A DNA stretch of 64,000 nucleotides, taken from NCBI GenBank assembly GCA_011037195.1, contig JAAEAF010001544.1:62001-126000 (forward strand), given 5' to 3'. A program made the translations under genes and the position numbers. This stretch comes from Triatoma infestans (Eukaryota > Arthropoda > Insecta > Hemiptera > Reduviidae). Positions 11,270 through 22,310 of the stretch are shown piece after piece. Each line of letters begins with the position of its first letter. Position 1 is the stretch's first letter. The notes beneath the pieces were generated by a model that was not told the DNA's origin, did not search any database, and worked only from the letters and a program-made list of their open reading frames with translations.

Positions 11270-11975
11270 TGCTTTGTGGATTTCAAACGGGCATTTGACT
11301 CTGTTAAACATCACCTTCTTTGGACTAAACTGTTTTAATGGGATTGAGCCGTAAAATTATCAAAATTTTATAACATTTGTATGATAACGCTATTTTAAAT
11401 ATAAGAGTAGGATCTAACGTATCCTCTGATATTTTAATGACAGAAGGGGTTTTACAGGGGGAAATTCTTTCCCCTTTCCTGTTCATCTTCTTTATATCGG
11501 ATTTATAAAATATTTTATGGAAAGGGAGGGTATTTCTAGTCTGAATATAGATGGCAATGAATTATTGGTTCTCTTATATGCGGACGATCTAATTAATTTG
11601 CCCGACTGTTATGTTGACATGAAAAGAAAGTTAAAGCCACTGGAGGAATATTGTCATCTTAATTCCCTAAAAGTAAACCCCGCTAACACTGAAATTATAA
11701 AATTTCATAGAGGACGTACAACGCTTTTAGAAAAATTTGTCTACGAAAATACTGAAATTGAGGTAACAAACAAATGTGTATTTAGGCGTACAGTTTTCCT
11801 CTTCCTCTATGTTCCTCTCAGCTACTGAACATTTACTATTTTCTCTACCATTCCATGTTAGTAGCATAATATTTCAACTCAGAACTTGCAGTAATTTTTC
11901 TATAAAAATTGTATATAAAGCAATACCTTACTTAATAAAACCTAACCAGCTTTGCACTCTTTGTAATCTTTAGGA
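11270..11975 (+). pseudogene. CR1/jockey-like reverse transcriptase fragment (left copy)
   Basis: Broken frames encode VDFKRAFDSVKHHLLW (motif A), GVLQGEILSPFLF (cf. GVLQGEPLSP.LF) and LLYADDLINLP (catalytic YADD), with ISSLNIDGNELLVLL before it. Very similar to the retrotransposon at 26.2-31.3 kb (ASSLSIDRNNRLLLLSYADD). Stops after motif A and a frame change after VTNKCV prevent translation. The tail from 11776 holds LIKPNQLCTLC, part of the C-terminal Cys motif, so an internal deletion joins the palm to the C-terminus. Confidence 0.85.
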
Positions 11976-12727
11976 AAATGAAGACTTATTTCACTTATTT
12001 ATTTATTACTTGTCCGATTTATGACTGTTTAAGAGTAAAATTTTACTTTAGTTATCTATTCTATGTACTATTAGCTAAGAAGAACAACTACTAATTTACT
12101 GTCAGTTCAGTCGAAATTTGATTGTTTTAAGATATATAACTTTGTATTTGTGATGTATTATTAATTAATGAATTATACATCTCGATATTCACGTTTAGTA
12201 TAAAATTTTAATGATATTCGTTTTTATGGAGAAAACTGTTCAGTATAAATGTATTTTCGATGAACCGATTTTCTTCAAACTCAAAATATTAGTAACATAT
12301 ATAGTCTATTTATTATGAAGAAACAATTATATGTAATAAATTGAAAAAGAACTTGAAAGGAAAATATGACCCCCATCGCTCCATCAAATCCCCTTAGATG
12401 ATAACTAGACCGAAAGAAATGTTTTAAACAGAACCACTAGCAGCGGTTGAAAAAAAACATTGAATGCACAAAATGGATGTGTCATTGATATGTACATGAA
12501 CACAACCATTGCATTTATTTACTTGTCAATTTTGCAGAAAACGAAGCTCTAGACACACATTTTGCACAGATTATTACCAAAACCTTACAAATCCTTGGAA
12601 AAGAATTCCATTTCAACCACTCAACGTTTACGTAATTAGGCAATTGTGTAGATTTATTAAACTTTGTTCTACTTATGAAATAAGTTCATATATATATTGC
12701 TAAAAATATATAATATAAATAATGCTA

Positions 12728-12846
12728 AAACTTTATAATAATGGTATGATTATTAATAAATCATGGCATTAGTATTAATATAACCATATAATATTTTCAT
12801 TAATTACTTTTGTAAAGAAATTAAATTTGACTAGATACACATCAAA
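12728..12846 (+). repeat. 119-bp direct repeat, copy 1
   Basis: Matches 13202-13320 over 119 bp with one visible mismatch (AAATTAAATTT versus AAATTATATTT). Same orientation, 355 bp apart. Confidence 0.95.
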
Positions 12847-13201
12847 TATATATATATTGCTAAAATATATATATATTTAGCAATAATAAATATGCTTTAT
12901 TGCATTAATTGAAAATTTGCTACATTGATAGCTATTCAATTGCATACATTTACACTAATATAAGTAGTGTTTTAATTGCGTGGTACATTTTCCCCCTGAG
13001 TAATATCCCTGATCAAGCACGTTTATTTGTAAAACTCCAAGATATAATGCAGTAGCAGCTATCCTTACTACATGAATTTAGATTTCACTATTTCACTAAA
13101 TTTATGTCAATATCTTATTTCAGTTTCACATTTAATGTCGCAATATTATATAATATAACAATATAATTCGAATTTGATAATGAAAACAGACGGTAACATT
13201 G

Positions 13202-13320
13202 AAACTTTATAATAATGGTATGATTATTAATAAATCATGGCATTAGTATTAATATAACCATATAATATTTTCATTAATTACTTTTGTAAAGAAATTATAT
13301 TTGACTAGATACACATCAAA
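13202..13320 (+). repeat. 119-bp direct repeat, copy 2
   Basis: Second copy of the repeat at 12728-12846. Both lie in the spacer and not in the arms, so they are independent of the palindrome symmetry. Confidence 0.95.
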
Positions 13321-13984
13321 ACAGAAGTAAGAGTACATTAGTTAGTAATAACTTTAACAATGAAAACGCCAGGATAAACAAGGAAACTAAATAAAAATAG
13401 TAAACATTAGAACAAACAAAACAAAAAACCTACTTTGTTTAAAATATACACACATGCACAGTCAAGACTAAATACTTTAATATCAAATTAAATGAAAAAT
13501 CGCTTTATTTCATCTTATTTATTATTGAATTCTTGCTGTCTAGTTTATTTTACTATTTTTTTTTTATTTACTACATTGAAGCATTACAAGCTTATTGTAG
13601 GGAGTTGGCTTACAACATTTAAAAATAAAAGTAAATACATTGTTCATATTATAAAATAAAAGCAATAACGGGAAAAATTTAGATCATCTTGACAACCATT
13701 GAAAAACAATTAGACTTTCATTTTAAATAGCTTATAACAACAGCATTAAGCTTTAGTTTATAAGCAGCATTTACCTCACTTAACAGTTTATCATGGATGA
13801 ACGCAACATTAATAAAGTTATATATCTTAAAACAATCAAATTTCGACTGAACTGACAGTAAATTGGTAGTTGTTCATCTTAGCAAATAGTACATAGAATA
13901 GATAACTAAAGTAAATATTTTACTCTTAAACAGTCATAAATCGGACAAGTAATAAATAAATAAGTGAAATAAGTCTTCATTTTC

Positions 13985-14690
13985 CTAAAGATTACAAAGA
14001 GTGCAAAGCTGGTTAGGTTTTATTAAGTAAGGTATTGCTTTATATACAATTTTTATAGAAAAATTACTGCAAGTTCTGAGTTGAAATATTATGCTACTAA
14101 CATGGAATGGTAGAGAAAATAGTAAATGTTCAGTAGCTGAGAGGAACATAGAGGAAGAGGAAAACTGTACGCCTAAATACACATTTGTTTGTTACCTCAA
14201 TTTCAGTATTTTCGTAGACAAATTTTTCTAAAAGCGTTGTACGTCCTCTATGAAATTTTATAATTTCAGTGTTAGCGGGGTTTACTTTTAGGGAATTAAG
14301 ATGACAATATTCCTCCAGTGGCTTTAACTTTCTTTTCATGTCAACATAACAGTCGGGCAAATTAATTAGATCGTCCGCATATAAGAGAACCAATAATTCA
14401 TTGCCATCTATATTCAGACTAGAAATACCCTCCCTTTCCATAAAATATTTTATAAATCCGATATAAAGAAGATGAACAGGAAAGGGGAAAGAATTTCCCC
14501 CTGTAAAACCCCTTCTGTCATTAAAATATCAGAGGATACGTTAGATCCTACTCTTATATTTAAAATAGCGTTATCATACAAATGTTATAAAATTTTGATA
14601 ATTTTACGGCTCAATCCCATTAAAACAGTTTAGTCCAAAGAAGGTGATGTTTAACAGAGTCAAATGCCCGTTTGAAATCCACAAAGCAAG
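13985..14690 (-). pseudogene. CR1/jockey-like reverse transcriptase fragment (right copy)
   Basis: Mirror image of the fragment at 11270-11975; the 103- and 65-residue ORFs are identical in protein sequence to their partners, YADD included. It shares the same stops and frame breaks, so the element was already dead before the inverted duplication or has been kept identical by gene conversion. Confidence 0.9.
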
Positions 14691-16739
14691 GTCTAGTTTA
14701 TTTATGCATTTTTGATGTTCTCTGAAATATTTTGATATTAGCGTGCTACTTCCAAGGGCCATGGATCGCCTTTTGTGGTACTGATTCTAATCAGTCCACT
14801 TCTCTCTTATCCAAATATTTTACAAGTATATATGACACTTTGTGAACTACTTCCATTGCACGGACTGTTTGGAGATTTCATTAATTTAAATCTATTCATT
14901 CATGTTTTCCCTTTAAGCCTCGAAAATATTGTGGTAATGAATTGCCTGCTAAGTGCTCCTTGTTTACTTTTTCTTCATTGCTTTTGTTATGTCACTTTTG
15001 CTCGCACTCTTGCCATGCCTTCAATCCCTTTTTCAGGATTAATACTTCTTAGTATGTTGAGTATTTTTGAAGTCAATACCTAAGTGACACTCCTCCAGTC
15101 GCTAATCTTATATTCTTTCTTTCTTTCACTTTGTTCACTGTCTTTTGCCAAAAATGTGTCCATAATACTTGAAAAGCTTTCTTTCATTTCCATCTGAATT
15201 TATTAATTTTGTTAGGTAACTAGCTGGTTTCTACTTTATGCTACAATTTTATACCTCATATTCCATAGTATAAGTTGCAATATAATAAATTTTATAAGTA
15301 ATTATAGTAAGATATATGTGAATTGTTTTGATATATGTAAATTATTATGTTTTAATATAATAAGTTTTATATCGTTTTAATAATAACTTTTGTACGTCAT
15401 ACGTTAATTGTGAGATTTAAATCACATTTAAGCTACAGTATTCTTTTCAGGAATTTAATTTTTCATTTGTGATGTCCGGTCAAATATTTTTTTTAATTTG
15501 TAAATATTCTTCTTATAGCACCTCTCTTATAATAGATTATTGTATGTTCTTTGATGCCGCCTTCTAAAAGCATTACTTTTATTTATTATCCTCAGGTAAA
15601 ATGGGATTATTGTGTGTTCTATGATACCGCCTTCTTAGGGTATTAATTGCTTTTCTTAGAACAGATAATTTGTTCTTTAATCATGGAAACAGTCAATAGT
15701 GATCCCTTTCTTAGTGATCATTGGGCGTTCTGTGCAACTGCCCCTGTTTTATGCAAAGAAAGGAATTCCAAATTACAAAGGACTTGGCCAAATTTACCGT
15801 TCTGTTATTTAGGACAGTCCCTATCACCACTAAAAATTTATTTTTAATCTAAGATTTCTATTTCCAAAACTTAAAGATTGTTCTTGGAAATTGTGGATAC
15901 TTCACTTTCAATTTTGATTAATGAAAGGTTAACATGTCTATTTCCTTATATTTTCAGCACTGAAAAGGAGGAAGGTGATTAAAATGGTTTTACGGGTAAT
16001 TAACTGCTAATCTCGTTTTAAAATTAATTTTGATATCGGCTTAGAATGTTTATTTGACGTTGTTTTTAATCCCACATTAATAATACATTATACATTTAAT
16101 AATATAAAAATGTTAAAAAATAGAACAAATACCACTACTTTCAATTGTATTACCTTCTAACTTATAGTTTTTTGTACTAATACTTTTTACTGATGTTTTT
16201 AAAGTTTTTACACTAATTTGTATGCAATAGAAATTTTTCACAGAATTTAAACAGAACTTATGTTTGCCTCCAGCGATAATTTTTTTTCTAACTCAACTTG
16301 AGTTTAACTAATTTTTAACTCAATTTGATTCACGGTTTTTGTCATAAATTGAACCTTCCAAATTGCCTTAATATAACTGTCTAAATAAGAATGAGCTACT
16401 GTTGGAATTGTTTGGAATTATAACAGCCGTGTTATATTATAATTAATATACTAGCCAAGCCACTAATGGACAAGGTAAAGGATGCTTAAAGAAAAGAAAA
16501 AACTGTTGCTAAACACTGACAAGGGCATCCCTTACTGTAATTTTGGTAGTGATTAGCGAAAAATTTTCTTTAAACATTCTTTTGTTCACTAAACGTAAAT
16601 TGGCTTAAATTTATACAAGCGGTTTAATAAAACCACACTTTTCAGAGAAACATTATAACACCACTTCAAAACCACATCGAATCAGTTCTTAAATCAATGG
16701 ACTTACGAGAGCCTCTGTGAACAAAATCAAAGAAAGTAA

Positions 16740-17137
16740 CGATTCGCCGTCACAAACGCAGCATTAAAAATTTTCTGAAACTCCATTAGAAACATGAATC
16801 ACTTAAGACTGGCGAAGCAAAAAGTTCGAAAATTTGATTAGAAATCAATGGCCAGTACATTTTAGTTAGTGGCCCTAAAAAGGGCCGTTGGTGGTTAGTG
16901 GAGTAGGGGCACTTTGAAATATTACCCGCAGCCATGGCCTTTGGTTTTCAAGTGCGACGAACAGTTTTTCGTAAATATCTTAACTTGACGTCAAGTTGGA
17001 CTGGCCACTTTTTTTTCCTTATATTTTTGTCAATTTTATGGCACAGACGATGAAATTTGGTGAATCGCCGGCACAAACGCGGCACTAACGATGTGCAAAA
17101 AATCTTTTAAAAATTCGATGGTGGCCAGTCCAACTTG
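16740..17137. repeat. 160-bp-type repeat units in right arm
   Basis: Mirror of 8743-9250, shorter by about 113 bp: one unit has been lost between AACTTGACG and the TTTTTCGT block. Confidence 0.8.
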
Positions 17138-17240
17138 ACCTCGTGATGATGGGCAGTGTTGTGTCTATGTAAGGAGAGAATTGCCCATAAGGGCGGCAAT
17201 GCAATGTGAAGGCTCCGAGGGTTACAATAGATCTTTCAGG
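17138..17240 (+). mobile_element. SINE body fragment (right-arm copy)
   Basis: Mirror of 8640-8742, reading in SINE sense on the + strand: GGGCAGTGTTGT, GGAGAGAATTGCCC, GGCGGCAATGCAATG, AAGGCTCCGAGG. Confidence 0.6.
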
Positions 17241-17734
17241 TCGCAATGCACGATTACCTAAAAGAATCTAATCCACTATTTTAATAAAAAAATACTAAAT
17301 AATGTTTACCTCCAATGATCCATTAAAAAACTATTCTATTTATTTCCTAATGGATGAAATACTGTTTTTGGAAAAATTACATAATTTTGGAACATCCCAA
17401 AACTTTTTATTAGATACCAAAATCTTTTTATTTACAAATAAATTATAAAATATATACATTATTACAAAAATCACAATCTTATCAAATAGGATAACTATAA
17501 ATATAAAAACTAGTAAATATTAACTTGTACAACTTGGTACTAAGTTAGAATATCTACTTATGTTTATTTTAACTAAAAATTGTCAAGTTTCAAAAGCGAC
17601 GCGATAAAAATAATTAAAATATTTTAAAGAGTTATTAAAAACTTTCGATTATGATTTTGCAAATCCAGTAAGTCATCTGATTTGAATTCTGGTCATAATC
17701 TCTGCCAGAATATGCGTTTAAATTATATGTATAG

Positions 17735-18088
17735 CCAGTTTTGCGTCAATCTTTCCCAGATTTTTATACCACGTTTAATTGGTTTGAGAGGTATATAGTA
17801 TTTTAGGTTTGAGACTAGAGCGACCCTTGAATTTTGCCAATGTCACATCAATACTTTGGTATGGGCTATCCTCATTGCTTTCAGAAATGTGTGTTTCAAG
17901 CAGGAAATAATCCACATTTTCTTCAGGGTACTTTATCCACTTTTTTTGAAGTATTATCTCCTTTTCACGGTTGTTGAAATATACTTTGGATATTAGTAGC
18001 TGGCAACGATTTTTGGATATGGCACATTTGATTGCTTGGTTGGATCCCAAGAATGATTCTGTGGCCAATAGTCAGAGAAATTTGGAAC
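17735..18088 (-). pseudogene. piggyBac-type transposase fragment (right copy)
   Basis: Mirror of the left copy, beginning at NFSDYW-adjacent sequence where the palindrome ends. The 97-residue ORF differs from its partner by one residue (VTLAKF versus VTSAKF). The FKGRSSLK box and the downstream frame shift are retained. Upstream piggyBac sequence is absent: the array starts instead. Confidence 0.8.
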
Positions 18089-18982
18089 TTTGAATTTTCA
18101 AAAGTTAAATATAAATTCGTGGCCAGTCTAACTTGACGTCAAGTTGGACTGGCCACTTTTTTTCCCTTATATCTTTGTCAATTTTATGGCACAAACGATG
18201 AAATTTGGTAAATCGCCGGCACAAACGCAGCACTGACGATTGGCAAAGAGAAAAGTTTAAAAAAGTGAATAGAAATTTTGTGGCCAGTCTAACTTGACGC
18301 CTCAATAACTTTGTCAATTTTGCAGCACAAACGCTGAAATTTGGTGGATCGCTGGCACAAATGAATCACTTAAGATTAGCGAAGAAAAAATTCCGGAATT
18401 TTGATTAGATATCGAGGGCCAGTACATTTTAGTTGGTGGCCCTGATAAGGGCCGTTGGCGGTCAGTGGAGCACGGGCACTTTCAAATATTACTCGCAGCC
18501 ATTGCCTTTGGTTTTCAAGTACGACGAACAGTTTTTCGTCAATATCTTTGTCAATTTTACGGCACAAACGTTGAAATTTGGTGAATCGCCGGCACAAATG
18601 CAGCACTAACGATTGGTAAAAAGAAAAATTGAAAAAAGTGGAAATAAAGTTTGTGGCCAGTCTAACTTGACGTCAAGTTGTACTGGCCACTTTTTTTTCT
18701 TAATATCTTTGTTAATTTTAAGGCACAAACGATGAAATTTGGTGAATCGCCGGCACAAACGCAGCACTAACGATTGGTAAAAAAAGAATTTTCAAAAGTC
18801 AAATAGAAATTGGTGGCCAGTCTTACTTGACGTCAAGTTGGGCTCGCCACATTCTTTCTTTAATAACTCTGCTAATTATACGGCACAAACGCTGAAATTT
18901 TGCAGATCGCCGGCCCAAACGCGGCACTAACGATGTGCAACAAATCTTTTAAAAATTCGATGGTGGCCAGTCCAACTTGACG
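18089..18982. repeat. Tandem array of about 160-bp units with palindromic joint
   Basis: Self-complementary 38-bp joints (GTGGCCAGTC..CTTGACGTCAAG..GACTGGCCAC) occur at 18119-18156, 18653-18690 and 18813-18850, with half-joints at about 18279 and 18963. Spacings are 160, 374, 160 and 150 bp. Each unit contains GGCACAAACG, AAATTTGGTGAATCGCCGG and GCACTAACGATTGG. The 374-bp interval holds extra sequence ending in GGCCCTGATAAGGGCC. Short ORFs across it are by-products of the repeat. Confidence 0.9.
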
Positions 18983-19339
18983 GACGCCATCACGAGTGAA
19001 CTATAGAGAGGCTGTTGGAAAGGGTTTCACGTCTAACTACCAGTTGTTCACGGACGTAAGATAACAATCATACTCTATTGTATATTACTCATTTAAATCC
19101 TTTATAATCCATTGCCAACACTGGGAATTGATCTCAGTACCATTAAAAATGCGCAAATGACGTCACCTTTGTGTACAACTTTACACAAAATTATCACATT
19201 TTCTAAATTATGAGACAGAATTCAAGCCCCATTAATTTAACACAAACCCTTATAGTTTTATTGACATATTCACCAATTTTTTATTTTCAGATGAGTGGTT
19301 GAACTTATCGATCGTGTAGTTTTTTTTTTAAGAAGATGT

Positions 19340-19460
19340 GCACTGAGACTCTTTTGTGCCTTTCGCAGCGTCTTAGTGCATGCCAGCTTCGTTGCAGACA
19401 ACACTGTGATCAGTGAGCTGTAGAGGCTCCTAGGAGAGAAAAATCTAAGGACAGCATATA
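19340..19460 (-). mobile_element. SINE fragment
   Basis: The - strand carries the SINE body: TTAGATTTTTCTCTCCTAGG, AGCCTCTACAGCTCACTG and CACAGTGTTGTCTGC, continuous with a degraded AGTGCACAT-like 3' block. The tRNA-like head is not clear. Confidence 0.65.
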
Positions 19461-19499
19461 AGGGAAGGTTGTGGTTGGTTCCACATAGCTGGAAAGCAC

Positions 19500-19842
19500 A
19501 GATATTATCCGTGATAGCCTGCTTCTTCCGGTGGTCATCGACCGGTTTCGGGTGTTCGCCCATCGTTAGGATGATTTTGTCAAAACAGTGTGATAACATT
19601 GACTTGCACAGAGCAAATTCAGTTAATACACTGAATATAACTGTATAATTCAATTAATATACTGAGTATAACTGAGTTAATGCCCAGAGTGTAATATATA
19701 AAGTATAATATTAACTGCATTTGCTCTATGCAAGTCTATGTTATCACACCGTTTGAAAAAACATTCTGATGATGGGCGATGGCCCCCTGATACCGGTCGA
19801 TGACCATAAAAGTAGCAGCTGTCACGGAAAATATCTCTGATA
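19500..19842. repeat. Penelope-type inverted repeat with GGGCGA..GAAACCGGTC motif
   Basis: Arms 19500-19633 and 19705-19842 are imperfect reverse complements. Each outer part bears the motif ATGATGGGCGA..CC..ACCGGTCGATGACCA (intact CCGAAACCGGTC on the - strand copy, degenerate CTGATACCGGTC on the + copy). A third copy is at 41366-41405. Such CTGATGA..CGAAAC motifs are typical of the terminal repeats of Penelope-like retroelements. Confidence 0.6.
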
Positions 19843-19864
19843 GAAGGAAGCGCGCTACCACTTT

Positions 19865-20110
19865 AATTGCTCAGTGGTAGCCGTTGGACTAGCAACGTGA
19901 AGGTACCGGGTTCGAGTCTAGTTATGCTGCCCTAGATTTTTCCTTCTTAGCCTCTAGAGCTCACTCGGTGATGGACAGTGATGTCTGTAACGAGAGAACA
20001 CTGTCCGGAGGACGGCAGTGCACTTGAGGACGCTTCGATCTTTGGCGTACCTATATGGCCCAGAGGGGCTTTGGATAGCATAGTTCCTTCTCCACAGACA
20101 ATAAAAAATA
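19865..20110 (+). mobile_element. tRNA-derived SINE, full-length copy
   Basis: The head has a box A-like GCTCAGTGGTAG (19869-19880) and a box B GGTTCGAGTC (19909-19918) about 30 bp apart, the RNA polymerase III internal promoter layout. The body follows: CTCTAGAGCTCACTCGGTGA, TGGACAGTGATGTCTGTAAC, GAGAGAACACTGTCC, GGCAGTGCACTTGAGGACGC. It ends in an A-rich tail near 20105. Family members in this window: 8640, 17138, 19340, 37010, 42172, 49899. Confidence 0.85.
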
Positions 20111-20323
20111 AGTCTTAAATAATTTATGATATTTATTTTTTTCTATTGCTGTATAAAGATTGTATCTGATTTTCTAAATTGTATTTTCTACAGAAATAAA
20201 TGTTTTGTGGTTCCCTGTTCGGAAAAAAGTTTATTGGAGATAGAATTTATATGTGAACAAAATATCTCATGATCCAGAAATTGCACTGATGAAGGTTGAT
20301 GCTTCGTTGAAGTACACCCATAG

Positions 20324-20828
20324 CATCTGACCCAAGAGTTTAAAACTCATCTACGATAGTATGACTACTGCATTTTTGTTAGTTATTCGCAATTCATCTC
20401 GAAAATAGCTCAAATGTTTTTCTATAGCTTTGCATACTAATTACAGACTTTAATGACTACTGTGTCAGTAATGAGACTCCTGTGCTCATCCATAGGGATG
20501 AATACTGTGAAGCTATCCATGACTGAATTTGACAGAAGCTTGACAGATATGAACCTGAAAACACAATAACAGCAGGTTCGGAACCAAAGAAAGAGAGAGA
20601 GGCGCCTAATTTGGCAGTCCTATCCCCAAAATTCCCATTTGACCAGGTTCCCAGACTAGAAGCATATCCTTCGCTCTTCCAGTCTTTTAGAATTTTCTAG
20701 TACCAACCTACAAGAAAATACTTTTAAATTAGGGTTACGTACCTTTTTATCCAAAATACAACCAAGAATAGATAAACCTCAGCCTGGAAAACAGTGGATC
20801 CATTCACTAAGAGATACTACCAAGTGAT
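20324..20828. repeat. 505-bp tandem duplication, unit 1
   Basis: CATCTGACCCAAGAGTTTAA at 20324 recurs exactly 505 bp later. The two units differ at only a few bases (for example GAATAGATAAACC versus GAATAAATAAACC). The unit covers the 3' part of an antisense RNase H-type retroelement remnant. Confidence 0.95.
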
Positions 20829-21333
20829 CATCTGACCCAAGAGTTTAAAACTCATCTACGATAGTATGACTACTGCATTTTTGTTAGTTATTCGCAATTC
20901 ATCTCGAAAATAGCTCAAATGTTTTTCTATAGCTTTGCATACTAATTACAGACTTTAATGACTACTGTGTCAGTAATGAGACTCCTGTGCTCATCCATAG
21001 GGATGAATACTGTGAAGCTATCCATGACTGAATTTGACAGAAGCTTGACAGATATGAACCTGAAAACACAATAACAGCAGGTTCGGAACCAAAGAAAGAG
21101 AGAGAGGCGCCTAATTTGGCAGTCCTATCCCCAAAATTCCCATTTGACCAGGTTCCCAGACTAGAAGCATATCCTTCGCTCTTCCAGTCTTTTAGAATTT
21201 TCTAGTACCAACCTACAAGAAAATACTTTTAAATTAGGGTTACGTACCTTTTTATCCAAAATACAACCAAGAATAAATAAACCTCAGCTTGGAAAACAGT
21301 GGATCCATTCACTAAGAGATACTCCAAGTGATC
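20829..21333. repeat. 505-bp tandem duplication, unit 2
   Basis: Second unit, running into the rest of the element at ACTCCAAGTGATCTCC. Very high identity suggests a recent duplication or an assembly duplication. Confidence 0.95.
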
Positions 21334-21904
21334 TCCTGCCTCAAAGTAGTCCGCAGTTCTAGACCTACTGTCCATTCGGGAACCGGCTGTGTAACACCAG
21401 AGGTAATTAAGTATCACACAAGACGGGCACAACCTTCTCTAGAAGGTAACCTGTTGCTGTAGGACTGATACAAAAAAAGTCTTCAACATTCTATCAGAAG
21501 GAAAAACTTTAAAATTTCGCGATGAATGGTAGAATGACCCTGCCAACAACCTGCCTGTTTAATTCTACAAACAGGCTTTCACCTCTATAAAAAGCGGAAT
21601 AAATTCCCAACAGTCTCTATGGTAGCTGTTGGCGAGGTCCGCATCGCACCGGTCACTACCAGACAAGCCAAGCGTTGAATATTCTCAAGCAGCAGTCTAG
21701 CAGATCTTAGTTCAATGCCACCACTCCACAGCATGTAAAAAACCTAGGTTTTTCATCATACCATAAGTCCAAAACATCATCTTGGGAGTGATCCCCCAAT
21801 TCTTCGATATAGCCAAAAGGAAATAATTGCCTTGTGATTGTGTGTCTTAACATGTTCCGACCAGTTGACTTTACTGTCAAGAACAAGACAGTAACAGAAA
21901 ACAA

Positions 21905-22310
21905 GAAAATACTAGACCATGATGAATGATTTTAAATTAAAGTATTTAGAATGTAAAAGTTGATCCCGAATTTGGCTTATCAGTTTATTAAACAAGCTCT
22001 TAGCCTTTCATTAATAAAATATGCACGCTTTCATGGGAATAAAACGTGTAATATTTATAAAACATGTAAAGAATGTGTACTATTTTAATTATGCTTAATG
22101 TTCTATAGACTTGTAACGAAGTTATGTTGTTTTTAAAAGGCACACTTCGTATGCACACTTCATGTTCTCATATGTTCTTTTATTTATTCTCTATTTTCTC
22201 TATTTTATTTTTCAATATAAATTGCAATATATCATAAGGGACAGTAATAAGAAAATTCAGCAGGTTTATTCCAAGAAACACCGATTTATACATCTGGATA
22301 GAAGTTCTTA
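21905..22310 (+). mobile_element. CR1-like 3' end inserted into the RNase H element
   Basis: From AAAGTATTTAGAATGTAAAAG the sequence matches 23840-24110 (GTTGATCCCGAATT, AATTATGCTTAATGTTCTAT, TGTTTTTAAAAGGCAC, TTCAATATAAATTGCA). The RNase H element resumes at about 22310. This marks a nested, 5'-truncated retrotransposon insertion; the region 22240-22310 is less certain. Confidence 0.65.

Larger units (their letters stand above)
7780..12143 (+). repeat. Giant palindrome, left arm
   Basis: Reverse-complementary to 13814-18088 at very high identity. Paired landmarks: piggyBac ORF (7799-8092 with 17775-18068), ORF 10133-10333 with 15647-15847 (identical protein), and 11517-11828 with 14130-14441 (identical protein). 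Two indels explain the arm-length difference: about 113 bp near 8887-8999 is missing from the right arm, and about 24 bp near 11060 is missing from this arm. The outer edge is inside the piggyBac fragment, which continues uninterrupted to the left. Confidence 0.95.
12144..13813. other. Palindrome spacer
   Basis: About 1.67 kb of AT-rich DNA unique to the centre of the palindrome; no supported gene. It contains a 119-bp direct repeat pair and short TATATA tracts. Confidence 0.85.
13814..18088 (-). repeat. Giant palindrome, right arm
   Basis: Reverse complement of 7780-12143. The outer edge falls within the piggyBac fragment at TTTGGAAC, where sequence switches abruptly to the 160-bp repeat array. 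Because the left copy of the piggyBac ORF continues past this point, the right arm is probably the derived, inverted copy. Confidence 0.95.

Noticed and set aside
18105..18606. - strand ORFs reading LCRRFTKFHRLCHKIDKDI repeatedly
   Set aside because: The similar peptides come from tandem DNA repeat units; each is cut by the palindromic joint, and no protein family is recognised.
18089..18982. CRISPR array
   Set aside because: The 160-bp units lack alternating unique spacers of constant length, and the context is eukaryotic transposon DNA.
19865..19940. Functional tRNA gene
   Set aside because: Box A and box B are present but acceptor stem pairing is poor and the sequence continues into a repeated body and A tail found in other copies: it is a SINE head.
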